Below are positions 24,084-32,762 of a stretch of 64,000 nucleotides of DNA, in pieces. Positions within the stretch are counted from its first letter, which is position 1. The number at the start of each line of letters is the position of its first letter. The position numbers and the translations under genes are program-made. Origin of the DNA: JAIQFL01 sp035501495. GTDB lineage: Bacteria > Acidobacteriota > Terriglobia > Bryobacterales > Bryobacteraceae. The stretch lies in assembly GCA_035501495.1 (NCBI GenBank), contig DATJWB010000286.1, forward strand, positions 68,627 through 132,626. Direction: 5' to 3'. The notes beneath the pieces were generated by a model that was not told the origin of the DNA, did no database searches, and was given only the letters and a program-made list of their open reading frames with translations.

Positions 24084-25067
24084 TTACCGCGTTGCGGAGA
24101 GAGTTGATCCGCTGATCCGTTGCAACTGTGTAATCCTTTCCCGGATGGAAGGCACGTACCAATCGATTTGTGCATCCGTGGCACCGCTGGCACGCAGGCC
24201 TGCTCGCAGTTCCTCATCGGTAACGGGCGCGAGGTACGTCAGCAGCCAGCGGATGTCTTCTACGCCGATGCCCTCGGTGACGTCTTTCCCGTGTTTGCCA
24301 CTGTATCCCCATTCAATCTTTTGAGCATCCTTCAAGCGAACGAAAGCTTTCGACTGCTGCCGGTAGCCCTCGGGATCCCATTTATCGCGCTTGAAGAAAC
24401 CGCCCCACTTGCCCATCGAGGCCCCCCAGTCGTCGAAAGCGTAGAAACTCTGCGGACCCGCCGGGCCCTTCACAGAGTAGACAGCGGTGTTGCTTCCGTT
24501 GCCGTCGCGCGAGTCCTTCGCGTCCCAATTCGAAGTCAGCATCATGAGGATTTTCAGCCCGTTCAACTCGTGGGTGCCGGCGAAGGGGTTTTCGTTCCAG
24601 GCCCAATTCACGTCTCGTACGTGTGTGAGCGATTTGTCACGAAGCTTGAAACGCGCCCGGACGAAGCTGCCGTCTTTGCGGATGAACGGCTTGGCCCTCC
24701 GCAGAGAGTGCGTCCCGGTAACGACGCCGTCCGCGACGAAATAGCTGGGCTCGGTGAGATACCCCATGGCGTGCAGCAGCCGCGAGGTAAAGACGTCGCT
24801 GTGGTTCTCGCCGCCGAACTTCACGACCCACTGGGCGCCTGCAGCGTCGCGGACCCTGATCTTGGGATTGGTGCCGTGCAAATCCTCTTCAATGAACTCA
24901 TACGGCGGCTTGGGCGCTCCCGCCTCCCCGCCAGGCCCCCAAATCCAGTCCTCGAGCTGAATGGCCCCCGGGGCGCGCCAGATCACGGCGTTCGCGTTGG
25001 GGTTGGCGGCGGAGCAGGGTAAGATCACGAATGCCGCCGCAACGGTGCAAAGCAATATGTTTCGCAT
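24084..25067 (-). CDS. Secreted protein with kinase-like segment, unknown function
   Basis: A 327-residue protein with a signal peptide (MRNILLCTVAAAFVILPCSAANP). The mature part contains NPKIRVRDAAGAQWVVKFGGENHSDVFTSRLLHAMGY, which looks like the ATP-lysine strand and alphaC region of a protein- or lipid-kinase-like fold, then RFKLRDKSLTHVRDVNWAWNENPF, LMMLTSNWDAKDSRDGNG (a possible catalytic-loop 'NWDxKxxN'-like element) and SFYAFDDWGASMGKWGG (a DD/DFG-like element). I infer an atypical kinase-like fold but do not recognise a named family. The start at 25067 has AGAAAGG upstream; 25145 is also open. It is first in a unit with the ABC exporter and the PLD-like gene. Confidence 0.6.
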   Translation of the reverse strand: MRNILLCTVAAAFVILPCSAANPNANAVIWRAPGAIQLEDWIWGPGGEAGAPKPPYEFIEEDLHGTNPKIRVRDAAGAQWVVKFGGENHSDVFTSRLLHAMGYLTEPSYFVADGVVTGTHSLRRAKPFIRKDGSFVRARFKLRDKSLTHVRDVNWAWNENPFAGTHELNGLKILMMLTSNWDAKDSRDGNGSNTAVYSVKGPAGPQSFYAFDDWGASMGKWGGFFKRDKWDPEGYRQQSKAFVRLKDAQKIEWGYSGKHGKDVTEGIGVEDIRWLLTYLAPVTDEELRAGLRASGATDAQIDWYVPSIRERITQLQRISGSTLSATR

Positions 25068-25208
25068 AATCGATGCCTTTCTGGAGGTTGGTGTTTCCCG
25101 CACTATTTGAATTGTGCGGCCAGACGCTCGCTGCCGAAACCCCACTTCCGGTCATCAGGTTGTACCTCGATGGGGTAAGCGGGGGCAGGTAGGTCGCAGA
25201 CACGCCCC

Positions 25209-25730
25209 CTAGGCGGCTATCGCCGATCCGGGCCGCCAGGATGGCCCGGCCTGCATACGAACCAGTTGATTCGTGAATTCCTGCAGCCCCACCGCGTAGC
25301 CTTTTTTAGTGAGCTCTTCGCCGGCACCCAAAAGAAGCGCCGTGTCCTCGAACGGGAGCCCTTCGAGCACGGTGAGTACCAGAACGCATCGCGGAAACAC
25401 GTCAATTGGCAGGATGGCTTTTTCGATCTCGCTTCTGTTTATGGCTGGATCGAGCCTCTGTCCCCGCCGGGCGATTGAGAATTCTGCCCGATCCAGCTTC
25501 GTGCGATCAGCGGAATCGGCAATTTCCTGCCGTATGCCATCCAGGGCCTTCGCGATCGCCACTTTGCGCGACCATTCTTTCATCCAATTGATGAAGAACG
25601 TATTCGAGGAGCCCTGCGAGCCGAGGCCATCGCTCACAATCGATTCGTTCGAGCTGCCTCCACCCGTAAGAAGAAAAATCACCCAACGCAAATCGCGCGG
25701 CCGCGGAGCCGCTTGCTGTTCCAAATGCAT
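25209..25730 (-). CDS. Hypothetical protein with degenerate sigma-70 region-4-like segment
   Basis: A 173-residue cytosolic protein. The C-terminal third, AILPIDVFPRCVLVLTVLEGLPFEDTALLLGAGEELTKKGY, resembles region 4 of ECF-like sigma factors (a 'fxVLxxLEGxxxxDxALLLG' helix pair) but lacks a clear recognition helix and region 2. Similar small proteins are frequent in acidobacterial genomes as I recall. It could be a sigma-factor remnant or a regulator using the same fold. No anti-sigma factor is adjacent. It is transcribed away from the catalase-like gene and lies upstream of the kinase-like/ABC unit with a 141-base gap. Confidence 0.55.
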   Translation of the reverse strand: MHLEQQAAPRPRDLRWVIFLLTGGGSSNESIVSDGLGSQGSSNTFFINWMKEWSRKVAIAKALDGIRQEIADSADRTKLDRAEFSIARRGQRLDPAINRSEIEKAILPIDVFPRCVLVLTVLEGLPFEDTALLLGAGEELTKKGYAVGLQEFTNQLVRMQAGPSWRPGSAIAA

Positions 25731-25961
25731 TCTCGTGCTTTCCCCTAACGACGATTTTTCACAATTCTCTATTTAAATCGATGCAAACCGCGGGATTGGG
25801 ATTCATGACACCGTGTGCCCAAGGGGCGACACTCGAAATCGACAGCAGTCGGCAGTTTGTGTACCTCGATCTGGGTATTCGCCCGCACAACCAAAGTGGT
25901 TACCCGAAAAAACCTCGATCTCGGGATGACTCAGCCGCCGCCGATCGCGCATATTTGGAGC

Positions 25962-26915
25962 ATGACATCTGCCAAACCGAATCCCAATGCAATCGTCGCA
26001 GAACAGGCGCTGCGGGCGTTCGATGAACTCAACGGGCCGCATCCCGGCTACCGGCCGGCTCATGCAAAAGGTATCCTGCTGTCCGGGACCTTTAAGCCGG
26101 CAGCGGGCGCAGCGTCGCTAACGAAGGCCCCTCATGCGCGACGCAGTTCTACACCGATCAGTGTCCGCTTCTCGGATTCCGGCGGCATTCCGGCAATTGC
26201 CGATACGGATCCAAACGCCAGCCCTCGCGGGATCGCGATTCGTTTTCACCTGGCCGAGCACATTCATACCGACATCATCGGACACTCGGTGAACGGGTTC
26301 CCGGCGCGGACTGGCGAGGAGTTTGTCGAACTCCTTCAGGCGGTGCGAGCCAGCGGCCCCGGCGCCGGCAAGCCGTCGCCGATCGAGATCTTCCTGGCAT
26401 CGCATCCCGCGGCACTTCGGTTTGTTCAGACACCCAAGCCTTGCCCGGCCAGCTTTTCCACGGAATCGTACTACGCGGTGAGCGCATACCACTTTATCAA
26501 CGAGAGCGGTGCGAGGCGCTTCGGCCGGTATCAGATTCACCCCCAAGCCGCGCCGGAGTATCTGGATCCGGCCGACGCCCAGGCCCGGCCGGCCGACTTC
26601 CTCTTCGACGATTTTAAGGCGAGAATTGCAAAAGGGCCGGTCGCGATGCGGATCGCAGTGCAACTCGCGGCCGATGGAGATCCCGTGAACGACGCCACGG
26701 TGAACTGGCCGGGCGACCGGCCGCTGCTTGACTTCGGGACTATTGAATTGACCTCGGTAGTGCCGGATAACGATGCCGAACAGCGCCACATTATCTTCGA
26801 TCCGATTCCGCGGGTTGACGGTATCGAGCCGTCGGACGATCCGTTGCTCGAGGTTCGCGCCAGCCTTTACCTCATGAGCGGCCGGCGCCGCCGCAAAGAG
26901 GGAGCCCCGCAATGA
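25962..26915 (+). CDS. Catalase-related haem peroxidase (short SrpA/KatA-like type)
   Basis: A 317-residue short catalase-fold protein. It has the distal haem-pocket segment GYRPAHAKGILLSGTF (catalytic His), VRFSDSGGIPAIADTDPNASPRGIAIRF, and GHSVNGFPA, a variant of the Asn-containing loop. The C-terminal IEPSDDPLLEVRASLYLMSGRRR preserves the RxxxY proximal-ligand pattern. Catalases of this length lack the N-terminal arm and C-terminal flavodoxin part and often act as organic peroxidases. The ATG at 25962 is used because the family homology begins there; upstream in-frame ATGs at 25926 and 25815 are possible. Its stop overlaps the next start (ATGATGA), and quinone oxidoreductase and Dps genes follow, so this looks like an oxidative-stress operon. 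Confidence 0.87.
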   Translation: MTSAKPNPNAIVAEQALRAFDELNGPHPGYRPAHAKGILLSGTFKPAAGAASLTKAPHARRSSTPISVRFSDSGGIPAIADTDPNASPRGIAIRFHLAEHIHTDIIGHSVNGFPARTGEEFVELLQAVRASGPGAGKPSPIEIFLASHPAALRFVQTPKPCPASFSTESYYAVSAYHFINESGARRFGRYQIHPQAAPEYLDPADAQARPADFLFDDFKARIAKGPVAMRIAVQLAADGDPVNDATVNWPGDRPLLDFGTIELTSVVPDNDAEQRHIIFDPIPRVDGIEPSDDPLLEVRASLYLMSGRRRRKEGAPQ

Positions 26916-27844
26916 TGAGGGGTCTTCTTGCGACCGAGCCGAACCGCCCGCCGGTCCTCGAGGACAACGTGACGGAACCGAAACCGGGTGCGGGGGAGCT
27001 GCTCGTCCGCGTGCACGCCGCGGGCGTTATCGCGACGGAGTTGGGATGGTATCCAACCTCGCACACAAAAACCGGACAGGTCCGCTCCGGTGCCGTGTTG
27101 GGGCACGAACTTTCCGGTGTGGTGGAAGCGGTGGGCGAGGGCGTAGGGCGTCTCGAGGTCGGGCGCGAGGTCTACGGGATGAACGATTGGTTCTGCGATG
27201 GAGCGATGGCGGAGTATTGCGTAACGCCGTTCTTCGCGGTGGCGCCGAAGCCAGACCGTCTCACTCATGTGGAAGCTGCCTCGGTGCCGATCAGCGCGCT
27301 CACGGCGTGGCAAGGCTTATTCGACCGCGCCAATCTCCAACCCGGAGAAGTCGTTTTGGTACACGGTGGAGCAGGTTCCGTCGGTGTCTTCGTGGTCCAA
27401 TTGGCCAAGCTCCACGGAGCGCGGGTGGTTGCGACGGCGTCGGCGTGGAATGCGGGTCTGGTTGCGAGCCTCGGTGCCGAGCGGGTCATCGACTATCGGG
27501 GCTCGCGTTTCGAAGACGAGGCGGGGCTGGTAGATGTGGTTTTTGACACGGTTGGCGGCGAGACGCTGGGCCGCTCATGGGGCGTCCTCAAGCCAGGCGG
27601 AAGAATGGTGACGATCGTCTCGGAAGCTGAGTCGTCCACCGATCCGCGAATCCAAAAGGCGTTCTTTATCGTCGAGCCCAACCAGAAACAGCTCTACGAA
27701 ATCGCCGGGATGCTGGATAGCGGGCGCCTCCGCACAATTGTGGACTCGGTCCGCCCACTGTCACAAGCGCCGGAAGCATACACTGGAGTTGCCCCCAGGC
27801 AGCATCGCGGAAAAGTCGTTATCGCGATCACAAATCCGAATTGA
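26912..27844 (+). CDS. NADPH:quinone oxidoreductase-like (zinc-free MDR family)
   Basis: A 310-residue medium-chain dehydrogenase/reductase of the quinone-oxidoreductase class. The N-terminal GroES-like part includes VLGHELSGVVEAVGEGV. The cofactor domain follows with VLVHGGAGSVGVFVVQLAKLHGARVVATAS (AxxGxxG-type loop, NADPH-favouring) and VFDTVGGETLGRSWGVLKPGGRMVTI. The Cys/His set for catalytic and structural zinc is absent. It overlaps the catalase-like gene by ATGA and is followed after 16 bases by dps, supporting a shared stress operon. The electrophile or quinone it reduces is unknown. Confidence 0.9.
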   Translation: MMRGLLATEPNRPPVLEDNVTEPKPGAGELLVRVHAAGVIATELGWYPTSHTKTGQVRSGAVLGHELSGVVEAVGEGVGRLEVGREVYGMNDWFCDGAMAEYCVTPFFAVAPKPDRLTHVEAASVPISALTAWQGLFDRANLQPGEVVLVHGGAGSVGVFVVQLAKLHGARVVATASAWNAGLVASLGAERVIDYRGSRFEDEAGLVDVVFDTVGGETLGRSWGVLKPGGRMVTIVSEAESSTDPRIQKAFFIVEPNQKQLYEIAGMLDSGRLRTIVDSVRPLSQAPEAYTGVAPRQHRGKVVIAITNPN

Positions 27845-27860
27845 GGAAATGGAGGGAATC

Positions 27861-28364
27861 ATGAGTCAAAACACAGCCGTGAAGCGTTCGGAAATTCCGA
27901 CCGATCTCGCCCCCGAAGCGGTGGCGGAGATCTCCGCCGCATTGCGGCCGCTGCTGGCCGACGTTTTCAGCCTGTATCTGAAAACCAAGAATTTCCACTG
28001 GCACATTACCGGGCGTCATTTCCGGGATTATCATCTGCTGCTCGACGAACATGCGGCGCAAATCTTTGCCATGACCGACGACATCGCCGAACGGACCCGT
28101 AAAATCGGCGCTAGCACGCTGCGGTCGATCGGCGATATCGCACGCAACCAGAGGCTGGCCGACAATAACAGCGAAACGGTGACGCCGCGGGAAATGCTGC
28201 GGGAATTGCGCGACGACAACGTGAGGCTGACCAGCTATCTGCGGTCCGCCCATGAAGTTTGCGCGAACCACAACGATGCCGCCACAACGAGCGTGATAGA
28301 GACTTGGATCGACGAAACCGAGCGGCGGACCTGGTTTCTGTCCGAGGTCGTGAGCGAGTCGTAG
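27861..28364 (+). CDS. dps: Dps-family ferritin-like DNA-protection protein
   Basis: A 167-residue Dps protein: a dodecameric mini-ferritin that oxidises Fe2+ with H2O2, stores iron and may coat DNA. The inter-subunit ferroxidase residues are visible in KTKNFHWHITGRHFRDYHLLLDEHAAQIFAMTDDIAERTRKIG (His, Asp, Glu in the expected order). It ends with IETWIDETERRTWFLSEVV. The ATG at 27861 has GGAGGG 6 bases upstream; a longer frame from 27738 overlaps the oxidoreductase gene and is not needed. It is third in the catalase-QOR-dps series and is followed after 8 bases by a sigma-54 activator gene. Confidence 0.94.
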   Translation: MSQNTAVKRSEIPTDLAPEAVAEISAALRPLLADVFSLYLKTKNFHWHITGRHFRDYHLLLDEHAAQIFAMTDDIAERTRKIGASTLRSIGDIARNQRLADNNSETVTPREMLRELRDDNVRLTSYLRSAHEVCANHNDAATTSVIETWIDETERRTWFLSEVVSES

Positions 28365-28372
28365 GAGGCGAT

Positions 28373-29407
28373 ATGCCGGGAACTGTCCAACACGAATTGA
28401 TCGGGGAGAGTTCGCGTTTCAAAGCCATTCTGGACCAGGTAGCCGTAGTCGCGCCGGCGGACTGCGCCGTTCTGATTGAGGGCGAGACGGGCACGGGCAA
28501 GGAACTCATCGCCCGCGCGATCCACGATCAAAGCCGGCGCTCCAGCGGTCCGTTCATCAGGTTGAACTGCGCGGCCATTCCCGCCGGCCTGCTCGAGAGC
28601 GAATTGTTCGGCCATGAGCGAGGCGCCTTCACCGGAGCGCTGGCGCAACGGATGGGGCGTCTCCAACTCGCCCACAAAGGCACTCTCTTCCTCGATGAAA
28701 TCGGCGACATGCCGCTCGAGCTTCAGCCCAAATTGTTGCGTGCGCTGCAGGAGCAGGAGTTCGAGCGTCTGGGCAGTTCCCAGACCATTCGCGTGGATGT
28801 ACGAATCGTGGCGGCCACCAACCAGGATCTCACGAAGATGGTCAATGAGCGCCGCTTCCGCGCCGATCTGTATTACCGCTTGAATGTCTTTCCCCTCGCA
28901 TTGCCAGCCTTGCGGGATCGCGCCCAGGACATACCGCTGCTGGTTCGCCACTTCGTTCAGTCGTTTGCCGCGCGGATGAACAAGACCATCGACGGCGTTC
29001 CGGACGACGTGATGCACGTGCTGAGCATGCACGATTGGCCAGGCAACATTCGGGAGTTGCAGAATTTCATCGAGCGGTCGGTGCTGCTGACCAGCGGGCC
29101 GCTACTGCATCCTCCACTCAACGAGCTGGCCAAAATCGCGCCGGCCGAACCCACGGACAGAGCGGGGCGAACGCTCGAGGACGTGGAGCGCGTCTACATT
29201 GCAGAGACGTTGCGAAGCACCAACTGGGTGGTGGGAGGGCGGGCCGGGGCCGCGGCCAAACTCGGCCTTCCCCGAACCACGCTGATCTCCCGAATGCGCA
29301 AGCTCGGGATCTTTCGGGATGGCGCCATGCCGCTCGCCGTCAGCCATCGGGCGCCCGTGGAAGAAATCAAACCGGCGGGTTGGGTGCCGCTGGCGCGCAG
29401 CGCGTAA
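28373..29407 (+). CDS. Sigma-54-dependent transcriptional activator (AAA+ plus Fis HTH, no sensor domain)
   Basis: A 344-residue enhancer-binding protein consisting only of the AAA+ ATPase and a Fis-type helix-turn-helix. It has LIGESSRFKAILDQV, Walker A GETGTGKELIARAIH, the sigma-54-contacting GAFTGA loop, Walker B GTLFLDEIGDMPLE, the arginine-finger region FRADLYYRLNVFPLALP, and HDWPGNIRELQNFIERSV. The DNA-binding GGRAGAAAKLGLPRTTLISRMRKLGI is near the C-terminus. With no receiver or GAF domain it resembles PspF-like activators, which are controlled by a partner protein or by level. Start ATG 28373 has AGGAGG upstream. It follows dps by 8 bases, so the stress operon may encode its own regulator. 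Confidence 0.92.
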   Translation: MPGTVQHELIGESSRFKAILDQVAVVAPADCAVLIEGETGTGKELIARAIHDQSRRSSGPFIRLNCAAIPAGLLESELFGHERGAFTGALAQRMGRLQLAHKGTLFLDEIGDMPLELQPKLLRALQEQEFERLGSSQTIRVDVRIVAATNQDLTKMVNERRFRADLYYRLNVFPLALPALRDRAQDIPLLVRHFVQSFAARMNKTIDGVPDDVMHVLSMHDWPGNIRELQNFIERSVLLTSGPLLHPPLNELAKIAPAEPTDRAGRTLEDVERVYIAETLRSTNWVVGGRAGAAAKLGLPRTTLISRMRKLGIFRDGAMPLAVSHRAPVEEIKPAGWVPLARSA

Positions 29408-29418
29408 GGTCCGGGTGA

Positions 29419-30171
29419 CTACAAGCCGATCTTAACATCGAACAGAGTCACCCAATACTGTACCGACTGCAGGGCGAAGCCTGCGAGAATCAGGATAATC
29501 CCGTAGACTCCCATGCGTTTTTCGGGAACGTGGTCCGCGCTCCATTCCACGAAGGGGGTGCATGCGCTAAAAACCGCGGTAACGACGCCGATCGCCAGTC
29601 CGACTTTGAGACCTACGCTCCACGCGTTTAGCCGCTGATGCGCTGCCAAAGAGCTGAAGTACCCGGTGACCGTATACCCGGCCGTGCGATTCAGGGCGGC
29701 AAGGAACTGATGTTTTGTCAAGCGCGGACGCGTTGCCGGTCGATAGTCCAGCGTTGGGCGAATGCCGACACGGTACGCGATGGCCTGTCCCACTGTGCTC
29801 AGCACACCGAAGGTGGCGCCGAATATCGGCCCGTATGAGTGAGCGGCCCCCAAGCCGAAACCGCCTCCGCGAATGGCGCTCATCGCGGTGTCGCGCCAGA
29901 ATCCCGCCTTCGGTGCATTTCTCGAGGCGCGAGAGAACTCCCAGGCGAGCGTCAGTCCGTGTGCCGCGCCCGCCGCGAGTCCAACAATCGGACCGAGGAC
30001 AAGGCCATAGCCGGCCCCGAACAGCGCGCCGTAGGTGACTCCCCGGCTGAGCGTCCGCAGGGGTCCGTGTTCGCCGCCCAGCAGGTCGTACGCCAGGTAC
30101 ATCGCGCCGAGCACGTCGAGGGAACTGCCGGTGATGCTCACCATTGCCAGGGTGTGGACATCGATGGTCAT
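29419..30171 (-). CDS. Polytopic membrane protein of unknown function
   Basis: A 250-residue protein with about five or six hydrophobic segments rich in Gly/Ala (for example GVTYGALFGAGYGLVLGPIVGLAAGAAHG, IRGGGFGLGAAHSYGPIFGATFGVLS, LKVGLAIGVVTAVFSACTPF and VYGIILILAGFALQSVQYWVTLF). The Gly-zipper-like spacing suggests closely packed helices. I recognise no family motif. Its start overlaps the stop of the metallo-beta-lactamase-fold gene (ATGA), so the two are coupled and may act together at the membrane. Confidence 0.7.
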   Translation of the reverse strand: MTIDVHTLAMVSITGSSLDVLGAMYLAYDLLGGEHGPLRTLSRGVTYGALFGAGYGLVLGPIVGLAAGAAHGLTLAWEFSRASRNAPKAGFWRDTAMSAIRGGGFGLGAAHSYGPIFGATFGVLSTVGQAIAYRVGIRPTLDYRPATRPRLTKHQFLAALNRTAGYTVTGYFSSLAAHQRLNAWSVGLKVGLAIGVVTAVFSACTPFVEWSADHVPEKRMGVYGIILILAGFALQSVQYWVTLFDVKIGL

Positions 30172-31130
30172 GGGATGTCGGCGAATTCGCCGTTAGCGAG
30201 GGTTAGAAACGGGGCTGAGGGATTAGCGGCGGCGATCCATCGCCTGGGCGTGTCGATGGCGTCATCAGCCAACTGGAATGTGCCGTGATGGATGGCAATG
30301 CTGGTCCTGGCCCCCAGGATCTCGTGGGTCCGCAGCGCTTCGTCCGGTGCCATATGGACCGACGACATAAACCAGCGCGGTTCGTACGCACCGATCGGCA
30401 GCAGCGCCAGGCGCGGCGGTCCGAAAGCATCCCGGATCTGAGCGAAATGATTTCCGAACGCCGTATCGCCGGCGAAGTACACAAACCGATCCCGAGATTC
30501 GATTATGTAGCCGCACCATAAGGTCCTGTTGCGGCGCAGTCCGCGGCCTGAGAAGTGGAAAGCCGGCACACAATGGATGCGGAAGTCGGCAAACGACAAG
30601 GATTCGCCCCAGTCCAACTCATGGGCGGGCCCGATGCCCTCGGAGCGAAGCAACCGGCCGCCACGAGAAGGAACCACGAAGGTGGATTCGCCGCGAGAAG
30701 CCAGGCGGCGAAGTGTCGGCAGGTCGAGGTGGTCATAATGATTGTGGCTGATCAGCACGACGTCGATCGGCGGCAGATCGTCCCATGCGATGCCGGGATT
30801 TCTCCGGCGATGCGGTCCCACCCACGAAAACGGACTGGCGCGCTCGGACCAGATCGGGTCCGTCAGGATGTTGTAATAACGCTCCTGCAGGAGCACGGTG
30901 GAGTGGTTCACCAGGGTGGTTCGCAGTTCGCGGCCTTCCACACGGCGCGCCGGTACGGACTGCTGCACATCGGGGAGAAAGCGAGGCGACCGCTCAGGCC
31001 GGCTGGTCAGTTTCCATCGGAGAACGTCATGCAGGCCCTTTGCCTGCGGGGCGTCCGGATTGTAAAAGCGTCTTCCGTCGAAGTGCTCGGGGAAGGTCCG
31101 GCAGACATCACCTCTCTCGACGGGATTCAT
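30168..31130 (-). CDS. Metallo-beta-lactamase-fold hydrolase (NAPE-PLD/UlaG-like)
   Basis: A 320-residue MBL-fold protein with the metal-binding HNHYDHLD motif (HxHxDH type), a later His in AFHFSGRG, Asp in FAGDTAF, and terminal His in SIAIHHGTF. The arrangement, with LTDPIWSERASPFSWVGPHRRRNPG before the motif, is that of the N-acylphosphatidylethanolamine phospholipase D-like/UlaG-like group, which often acts on lipids or cyclic esters. The ATG at 31130 is chosen because the frame further upstream runs antisense through a certain histidine kinase gene. It is coupled by ATGA overlap to the membrane protein gene downstream. Confidence 0.9.
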   Translation of the reverse strand: MNPVERGDVCRTFPEHFDGRRFYNPDAPQAKGLHDVLRWKLTSRPERSPRFLPDVQQSVPARRVEGRELRTTLVNHSTVLLQERYYNILTDPIWSERASPFSWVGPHRRRNPGIAWDDLPPIDVVLISHNHYDHLDLPTLRRLASRGESTFVVPSRGGRLLRSEGIGPAHELDWGESLSFADFRIHCVPAFHFSGRGLRRNRTLWCGYIIESRDRFVYFAGDTAFGNHFAQIRDAFGPPRLALLPIGAYEPRWFMSSVHMAPDEALRTHEILGARTSIAIHHGTFQLADDAIDTPRRWIAAANPSAPFLTLANGEFADIP

Positions 31131-31256
31131 CCCAGACGATCTTACAGCATTTCGCCGCGGAGACAGGCATCTGAGCTGGAGGGATGACGCAATTGGGCGC
31201 GATATCATGGTTGCTGCCACCTCAGCCATAACACCAGCACCGGAATTCAGCAGGCT

Positions 31257-32762
31257 ATGACGGAGCAAGCATCTCGCCACTCGCCGGCGCTCTCGACGTT
31301 GCAACGTTACGGTTTGTCGGTTCTCTCGGTATCCGTGGCGATCGGCCTCGCGGTTCTCCTCAATCATTCTCACGTTCGCAACATGGAGGTTCCGCTGCTC
31401 CTGATGGCGGTTGCCATCTCCGCCTGGTATGGAGGAGGCCGGCCGGCGATTGTTGCGCTGGTCCTTTCGACCGTCGGTTTCAATTACTTCTTCGTGGAGC
31501 CGGTCTACACACTGTACATAGCGCCCTCCGAGCTTCCCTATTTCATGGTTTTCTTCGCATTTGCTTCCCTGGTTACGTGGTTTAGCGCGGTCCGGCGGCG
31601 CATGGAGGAAGATCTGCGCCAGGCCCGCGACAAGCTCCAGGTGGAGGTCGCGGAGCGAACCCGTCAGGCGAACCTGCTGGATCTCACCCATGACTCGATC
31701 TTCGTGACCGACCTGCGACGGGTCATCACCTACTGGAATCTGGGCGCTCAGGAATTGTACGGCTGGACAGCGGAGCAGGCGGCCGGCAGGATCTCGTACG
31801 AGCTGCTGGCGACCGTGTTTCCGGAGTCGATGGACAAAACGCTCGAGGAGTTGGCGCGGACCGGCCGCTGGGATGGGGAACTCACGCGCACGCGGGCAAA
31901 CGGCACCAGCGTAGTGGTGGCGAGCCGCTTTTCGGTGCAGCGCGACCAACAGGGTAAGCCCATTGCCATTCTGGAAACCAGCAACGATATTACGGAGCGG
32001 AAGCACCGCGAGGAGCAGATTCAAGGGCTGAATCAGGAACTGGCCCGCCGTTCCGCCGACCTGGAGGCCAGCAACAAAGAACTGGAAGCGTTCGCCTATT
32101 CCATCTCCCACGACTTGCGCGCTCCGCTTCGACATATGGCCGGCTTCACGGAACTCCTGCAGAAGAGCACGGCTTCGGTTTTGAACGAGAAGAGCCTGAG
32201 ATACGTCGCAACGATCCGGGAAGCGGCCCAGCGAATGGGTACCTTGATTGACGATCTTCTGGCATTCTCGCGAATCGGCAGGGCCGAGACGCACAAGTCG
32301 GTGCTCAGCCTGGAACAAGTGGTGCGAGAGGCGATATCTGAGGTCAAGCCGGAATCCAATGGGCGCAACATCGCCTGGAAGATCGGCGGCTTGCCGTCGT
32401 GGTATGGCGACCACTCGATGCTGCGGCTCGTGCTGGTCAACCTGATCGCGAATTCCGTGAAGTTCACGCGCCCGCGACCGGCGCCCGAGATTGAGATAGG
32501 ATGCAGGGAGCGCGATCAGAATCAGGTGGTCCTGTTCATCCGCGATAATGGAGTCGGATTCGACATGAAATACGCGAACAAGCTCTTCGGTGTGTTCCAA
32601 CGCCTGCACTCCGCCGATCAATTCGAAGGCACCGGCATCGGGCTGGCGACCGTGCAGAGGATTGTGCACCGGCACGGCGGCAGGGTCTGGGCCGAAAGCG
32701 CCGTGGACCAGGGCGCGACCTTCTATTTCTCGCTTTCCAAGCCGCAGGGAGTGACTGTATGA
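31257..32762 (+). CDS. Membrane sensor histidine kinase (DUF4118-PAS-HisKA-HATPase)
   Basis: A 501-residue sensor kinase. Residues about 15-110 form three or four helices of the KdpD-like DUF4118 membrane module (ISAWYGGGRPAIVALVLSTVGFNYFFVEP). A short coiled coil and a PAS domain follow (LTHDSIFVTDLRRVITYWNLGAQELYGW to ETSNDITERK), then HisKA with phospho-acceptor His about 285 in YSISHDLRAPLRHM. The HATPase_c has N box NLIANSVKF, G1 DNGVGFD and G2 GTGIGLATV. The catalytic half resembles bacteriophytochrome-type kinases, which pair with Rcp1-like receivers, and such a receiver gene overlaps the kinase stop by ATGA. The signal is unknown. Confidence 0.94.
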   Translation: MTEQASRHSPALSTLQRYGLSVLSVSVAIGLAVLLNHSHVRNMEVPLLLMAVAISAWYGGGRPAIVALVLSTVGFNYFFVEPVYTLYIAPSELPYFMVFFAFASLVTWFSAVRRRMEEDLRQARDKLQVEVAERTRQANLLDLTHDSIFVTDLRRVITYWNLGAQELYGWTAEQAAGRISYELLATVFPESMDKTLEELARTGRWDGELTRTRANGTSVVVASRFSVQRDQQGKPIAILETSNDITERKHREEQIQGLNQELARRSADLEASNKELEAFAYSISHDLRAPLRHMAGFTELLQKSTASVLNEKSLRYVATIREAAQRMGTLIDDLLAFSRIGRAETHKSVLSLEQVVREAISEVKPESNGRNIAWKIGGLPSWYGDHSMLRLVLVNLIANSVKFTRPRPAPEIEIGCRERDQNQVVLFIRDNGVGFDMKYANKLFGVFQRLHSADQFEGTGIGLATVQRIVHRHGGRVWAESAVDQGATFYFSLSKPQGVTV

